A stretch of 64,000 nt of DNA from Hysterangium stoloniferum (Eukaryota > Basidiomycota > Agaricomycetes > Hysterangiales > Hysterangiaceae), in assembly GCA_015178975.1 (NCBI GenBank), contig WHVD01000082.1:1-64000 (forward strand). The letters are read 5' to 3'. Under the pieces are notes generated by a model that saw only the letters and a list, made by a program, of their open reading frames with translations, did no database searches and had not been told where the DNA came from. Position 1 is the stretch's first letter, and each line of letters begins with the position of its first letter. The position numbers and the translations under genes are program-made. This document shows, one piece after another, positions 59,150 to 64,000 of this stretch.

Positions 59150-59475
59150 TTTTATTTTATTTATATTTTACACATTTTATTCATATTTTTCTATCCTTTA
59201 TATTCTTTGAATATTGCACCATTTCATTAGTTCCAATAAGTTGGTGGAAACTTGTTGTAAGCCTTTGCTTTCTTGTAGCCTTTTAGTTTACTATTTATTG
59301 TCAGGGGACAACCTTAAGTTCCTCAAATTCACTTTTGACTTGTCAGAGTCTAGTCTCATAAGTCCAGGGTAAAGGTACCTTGTTTTTATCACATTTTCAA
59401 ACTCCGCTACACTTTAGTTAGTCACACGCTAGCCGAGGGTTCCTTAGACTTTTCTCTTCGGATTCCCTCTGCTAG

Positions 59476-59545
59476 GTAAGTAGTACTGCAATTTGTATGT
59501 ATATAACTAGATAGATATAAACTAACTTCGGATTCCCTCTGCTAG
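59476..59545 (+). other. Intron-like segment with 20-bp direct repeats at its borders
   Basis: GTAAGT at 59476, CTAAC at about 59522 and TAG at 59545 fit a 70-bp intron. The 20 bases before the donor (59456-59475) are repeated exactly as the last 20 bases of the segment (59526-59545). Confidence 0.4.
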
Positions 59546-59601
59546 TGCCCCAACTCTGTCTTAGTGCGAGTCAGTGCGGTCTAGAGAGTCGCCCTTACAG
59601 A

Positions 59602-59611
59602 AGAAAAGTCT
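59602..59611 (+). promoter_or_regulatory. Possible self-complementary primer-binding site, third element
   Basis: AGAAAAGTCT is the exact complement of AGACTTTTCT at 59446-59455 in the LTR. The 2-nt offset from the LTR end equals that of the other two elements. No clear TATA box precedes 59446. Confidence 0.45.
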
Positions 59612-59781
59612 CACCTCAAGTGACCGGAACTACCGCCGCTATTCTTCAAACTACACTTAACATCACGAGTTGAGATACCTCCTCAGATCAAAACGAAAAA
59701 TCGAGTTTGCGTATTTCGAGTTTCGCGTATTTCGAGTTTTGCGTATTCGAGTTTGCGTGCGGCCCCCTCACTTTGACTATC

Positions 59782-60930
59782 ATGTCGGCTTCTATGACCG
59801 ATCCGCATCAGGTGTTAGAACAACACAGTAATGATATTCGAGAGCTCCAAGCTTCCCAGAAACAAAATACGGATTTGCTGCAGCAGATCCTTCAGCAACT
59901 CACCCTGCAATCACAACCACCGTCGACTCCTCCACAAGTGCCAATGCTACTTACATCGACTCCTCCCATCGTTTCGAAAAACTCAGGTCCAAAAATTCCA
60001 CTTCCAAATGCGTATGATGGCGATCGATCCAGTGGTCGAACTTTCTACAATTCGTGCCTATTGTACATCAGTATGAATGAAACGAAATTTCAGATGGATG
60101 AGACCAAGGTACAGTGGGTGGTTTCGTTTATGAAGACCGGGCGAGCCGCCCTTTTTGCAAATCGGCTCATGAAATCGTGGAGTCAAGGAGATTCGGTGTA
60201 TTCATGGGAAACATTTGCGTGGACTTTCGAACGCGAGTTTTTCCCGGCTGACGAGGCAGCGACGGCGCATATCAAGTTGGAAGGGACGACTTACCATCAA
60301 GGCCGCCGGACGGTCGACGAGTACACGGACGAGTTTTGAGAACTCGTTGACCTCGCAGGTTACAAGGATCCACTGGCCGTCGTCATGAAATATCGACACG
60401 GCCTGTTTCCAAGCATCCAAACTCAGGTCGCAACGATGGAAAATCGCCCTAAGGACGACGACGAACAGGGCTGGTACGATGCCGCCTCTCGTTTTGACCG
60501 AAATTGAAATGCAAACGAGATTTTTCGTTCGGCAGGCGCTATGACACGACCGATCGCGCTGAAGCCCCCGATGATTTCACGTGTTGTTCCCCCACATCTC
60601 CCACATCTTCCACATTCTACACCAACACTACCTTCATCTAAACCGGTTGACGCGATGGATGTCGATGCAACCAAAGGCCGTGGCCTCCCTTCGACCCTCT
60701 GTTTCGAATGTCGCCAGCTGGGTCATTTTAGCCGAGATTGCCCTCGGAAGCTACAAAGGATCCGCTCGTTACTTACCAGCCTCGATGACGAAGGACAGGA
60801 CATGGCCATGGACATCCTCCTTGCTGAAGCTGATATTCGAACTGCTTGTAGCAGAGTGGCAGAATCTGATGATTCCCCTCGGGAGGCTGATCTGCAGTCA
60901 GTTCCGGGTTTTCCCAACCGCAGCGAGTGA
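59782..60930 (+). pseudogene. Gag of the third gypsy element, two stops
   Basis: The frame from the ATG at 59782 begins with a coiled coil (EQHSNDIRELQASQKQN) and continues into the retrotransposon gag domain (FAWTFEREFFPADEAATAH). TGA at 60337-60339 and at about 60505 interrupt it. After the second stop comes a CCHC knuckle, CFECRQLGHFSRDC. The frame ends at 60930, just before pol. Confidence 0.85.
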
Positions 60931-60935
60931 AGGGT

Positions 60936-63900
60936 ATGCCCTCGCTGCCACTTTCAAATAGATTCAGTGTTCTTTCAGTTGATGATGTATGTACAGTTAA
61001 TACATCTGGAGTTAAATCTCTACTGAGTGAGGACACTGAGAATCAAGTCATACCTGACCCACCCAAATCCTCTTCAGTCCACTCACACCGTCGGAGACCT
61101 GTTTGGGAGCGTCGTCTTCCCAAATCTTTCATTATTGCCTCAACTGCAACTGCCAAATCATTGCACCTAAAAGTTGAGCTCCAAACAACTGATACTGGCC
61201 TCCTCCGATCAACTCGTGCATTGGTTGATTGTGGTGCCACTGGTCTATTCATTGATCAAGACTATGTGCATGAAAATGGGATTGCTACACGATCACTCAT
61301 TTACCCGATCCGGGTATACAATGTTGATGGAACACCCAATGAAGCAGGTTCGATCACTGAGGTTGTTGAATTGGTCCTCCGCTACAAGGATCACTCAGAG
61401 AAGGCATTGTTTGCAGTCACCAAGCTTGGAAAGGAATCCCTTCTGCTTGGATATACCTGGCTAAGGGATCACAACCCTGAGATCAATTGGCAGACACAAG
61501 AAGTCAAGATGACCCGTTGCACCCCACATTGCAGGGAATGTAAAATCTCAACCCTTCGGGCACGTGAAGAGATCAGATGTTTACAAGCTTGCAGAGATGC
61601 CCCAGCCCCAGTCTTCACATCTGAGGAAATGGAAGAGCCAATTCCTGACTTGCTACCTGATCCGTCTGAGGAGGGTGAAGACCAAACTGATGACTCAATG
61701 GAAGATGGAGATCGATTATTTGTCACAGTGTTGCACCCAGAACTGACTCCAAGTCAGATTCGAGCATCTGCTACAGTATCTCAGCGATTAGCAGAGGCTA
61801 GTGCAAGGTTCAACACACCAAGTCCAAAAGGGTTTCGAAATATTGTCCCTGAGTACCTCCACTCCTTTGAAGACGTGTTCTCCAAGGAGTCATTTGATTC
61901 ACTACCTGATCGAAAACCTTGGGACCATGCAATTGAACTAATTCCTGATGCAAAGTCAACCAACTGCAAGGTCTACCCCATGTCCCTCAATGAGCAAACA
62001 GAGCTAGATATCTTTCTTGCTGAAAACCTTGTAACTGGTCGGATACGCCCTTCCAAGTCACCCATGGCATCTCCTGTTTTCTTTATCAAGAAGAAGGATG
62101 GCTCCCTTCGACTTGTACAAGACTATCGCACACTGAATGCCCAAACCATAAAAAATCGATATCCACTCCCACTCATTTCAGAGCTGGTAAATCGATTAAA
62201 AGGAGCATGGTATTTCACAAAGCTTGATGTTAGATGGGGCTACAACAATGTTCGCATTAAGGATGGAGATGAGTGGAAGGCTGCTTTCTGAACAAATAGA
62301 GGGTTGTTTGAACCCTTGGTCATGTTTTTCGGTCTCACTAATAGTCCAGCAACCTTTCAGACTATGATGAACGACATCTTCCGGGATTTGATTGCTGAGG
62401 GAGTTGTCTGTGTCTACCTGGATGACATCCTCATCTTTACCAAGACACTTGAGGAACATCGGCGTGTCCTGTTACTGGTTCTTGAGCGTCTTCGTGAGTA
62501 TAAGCTCTACCTCAAACCAGAGAAATGTGAGTTTGAAAAGACAAAGGTGAATACCTTGGCCTAGTCATCTCTGAAAACCAAGCAGAGATGGACCCAATTA
62601 AGGTGTCAGGTGTGCGTGATTGGCCCACTCCTACCAGTCGTAAGGAGGTACAAGCCTTCCTTGGATTTACCAACTTCTACAGGCGATTCATAGCAGATTT
62701 CTCCCACCATGCGCGACCACTGTTTGACCTCACAAAAAAGGAAACAACTTGGAGGTGGACTGTGGCTGAGGACAATGCTTTTCTTCTCCTCAAGGATCTG
62801 GTTACAAATGCACCAATCCTGACAATGCCTGATGATTCAAAACCTTTTCGAGTTGAAGCTGACTCATCAGACTATGCCACTGGAGCAGTCCTCTCACAAC
62901 AGCTGGATGATGGAAAGTGGCATCCTGTTGCCTTCTACTCAAAAAGCCTGTCAGCTGTTGAACGCAATTATGAGATCCATGACAAAGAAATGCTTGCAGT
63001 GATTCGTGCCTTTGATGAATGGAGACATTTCCTAGAGGGTGCACGACACTCAGTTGAGGTATGGACTGACCACAAAAACCTTGAGTACTTCATGTCTTCA
63101 AAAAAGCTAAATTGAAGACAGGCTAGATGGTCCCTGTTCCTGGCACGTTTCGATTTCCAACTGCACCACCGGCCAGGACGCTCTATGGGCAAAACTGATG
63201 TGCTCTCTCGTCGGCCTGACCATGGTTCTGGTGAAGGTGACAACTCGGATATCACCCTACTTAAACCAGAGTTTTTTGCAATTCAAGCTATGGAGGGTGT
63301 GTCAATACATGGGCCAGAACGTGAATTCCTCACTGCTATTCGCCAAGGAAATGAGAAGGGTGAGCAGGAGGAAGCAGTGATCAAGGCAGTGAAGGAACTC
63401 CGAAAATCTGGTGGCCGATCTATCAGATTAATAGAATGGTCAGAAGAGGATGGACTGGTGTTGTATCGGGGTAAGATATATGTACCAACAGACCCAGAAC
63501 TGAGGTGTAGGATTGTGGAACAGCACCATGACTCTCAGGTTGCTGGCCATGCAGGACGATGGAAAACTTTAGAGCTAGTGAGTCGCAATTTCTGGTGGCC
63601 AGGCATGTCACGATACATAGGGCAGTATGTCAAGACATGTGACACATGTATGTGCACCAAGTTCCAGCGTCGGATGCCAATTGGTGAATTACACCCAAAC
63701 ACCACACCAGAAGATCGATGGGATACAACCAGTGTTGACTTCATAGTGGATCTACCTGAATCCCAAGGGTATGACTCGGTCATGGTAATTGTAGATCTCA
63801 TGACAAAGCGTGGTCACTTCCTCCCCACACATAAGACCGTTGACTCTATTGGTGCAGCTCGGATCTTTTTCAAGGATGTATGGAAGCATCATGGACTTCC

Positions 63901-64000
63901 ACAGCGAGTTATCTCAGATCGTGGATCACAGTTTGCAAGCCATTTCACTCGGGAACTATACCAACTCCTTGGGATTCAACCAGCCTATTCCACAGCATAC
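60936..64000 (+). pseudogene. Pol of the third gypsy element, cut by the window end
   Basis: Protease has ALVDCGATGLFID. Reverse transcriptase has MFFGLTNSPATFQ and VYLDDILIF. RNase H has DSSDYATGAVLSQ and TDHKNLEYF. Integrase has the zinc-binding CDTCMC region, then VDFIVDLP and SDRGSQF. Breaks are TGA at 62289-62291, a one-base deletion near 62548 and TGA at 63113-63115. The frame is open after that to 64000. Its protein sequence is well apart from the minus-strand chromovirus, so it is another lineage. Confidence 0.9.

Larger units (their letters stand above)
58779..59599 (+). repeat. 5' LTR of the third gypsy element (821 bp, end inferred)
   Basis: It starts TGTTAGGAC. The end is placed at CCCTTACA (59599) because this gives near-inverted termini (TGTTAGG/CCTTACA) and a self-complementary site 2 nt further on. 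The 3' LTR lies outside the window, so the end is unconfirmed. Confidence 0.5.

Overview
The window reads as nuclear DNA of a basidiomycete fungus, most likely an Agaricomycete. Genes are split by many short introns (about 46-87 bp, one 156 bp) with regular GT-AG borders. The gene families fit: a DUF6533-type membrane protein, UstYa-family proteins, S12 serine hydrolases, a BAR protein and a SWIB/BAF60 subunit. Both ends are packed with Ty3/gypsy and Ty1/copia LTR elements. No species can be named from sequence alone.

Layout. (1) 1-13.6 kb is a retrotransposon nest. A complete 8,090-bp Ty3/gypsy chromovirus (2224-10313, minus strand, target duplication ATAGT) sits inside an older 750-bp solo LTR (duplication GATGG). 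That LTR also holds a third family's 627-bp solo LTR (duplication CCCTG). A relic of another gypsy element (gag plus 5' LTR) and a mariner-type MITE follow. (2) 14.1-16.5 kb: a BAR-domain membrane-shaping protein. (3) 17.6-23.6 kb: a tandem array of Ifi-6-16 (ISG12)-family genes, four apparently intact and several decayed. (4) 24-32.6 kb: a SWI/SNF BAF60-type subunit, a small hypothetical gene, a peroxisomal acyl-CoA ligase and a DUF6533 membrane protein. (5) 34.9-51.2 kb: an accessory block with two paralogous multipass membrane proteins, two UstYa-family proteins, two secreted S12 hydrolases, an MFS exporter, a type II membrane protein and a 61-residue secreted peptide. (6) 52-54 kb: an F-box/RCC1 gene with an apparent one-base frameshift. 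(7) 54-64 kb: a second TE region with solo LTRs, a copia gag relic, a foldback repeat and a third gypsy element running off the window end.

How they fit together. The block in (5) has the parts expected of a small peptide or secondary-metabolite pathway: precursor-like peptide, UstYa-type modifying enzymes, hydrolases and exporter. Three of its families occur twice, suggesting segmental duplication. This is inference from content. The retroelements share features that deserve attention. Two families, and probably the third, carry a primer-binding site complementary to the predicted first 11 nt of their own transcript (Tf1-type self-priming). The two LTRs of the complete element differ at 25 of 820 positions, 24 of them transitions at CpG. 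The complete element also carries a spliced antisense gene for a Zn2Cys6-like protein.

All coordinates, splice sites and counts were read by eye. Domain calls rest on motif recognition, not database searches.
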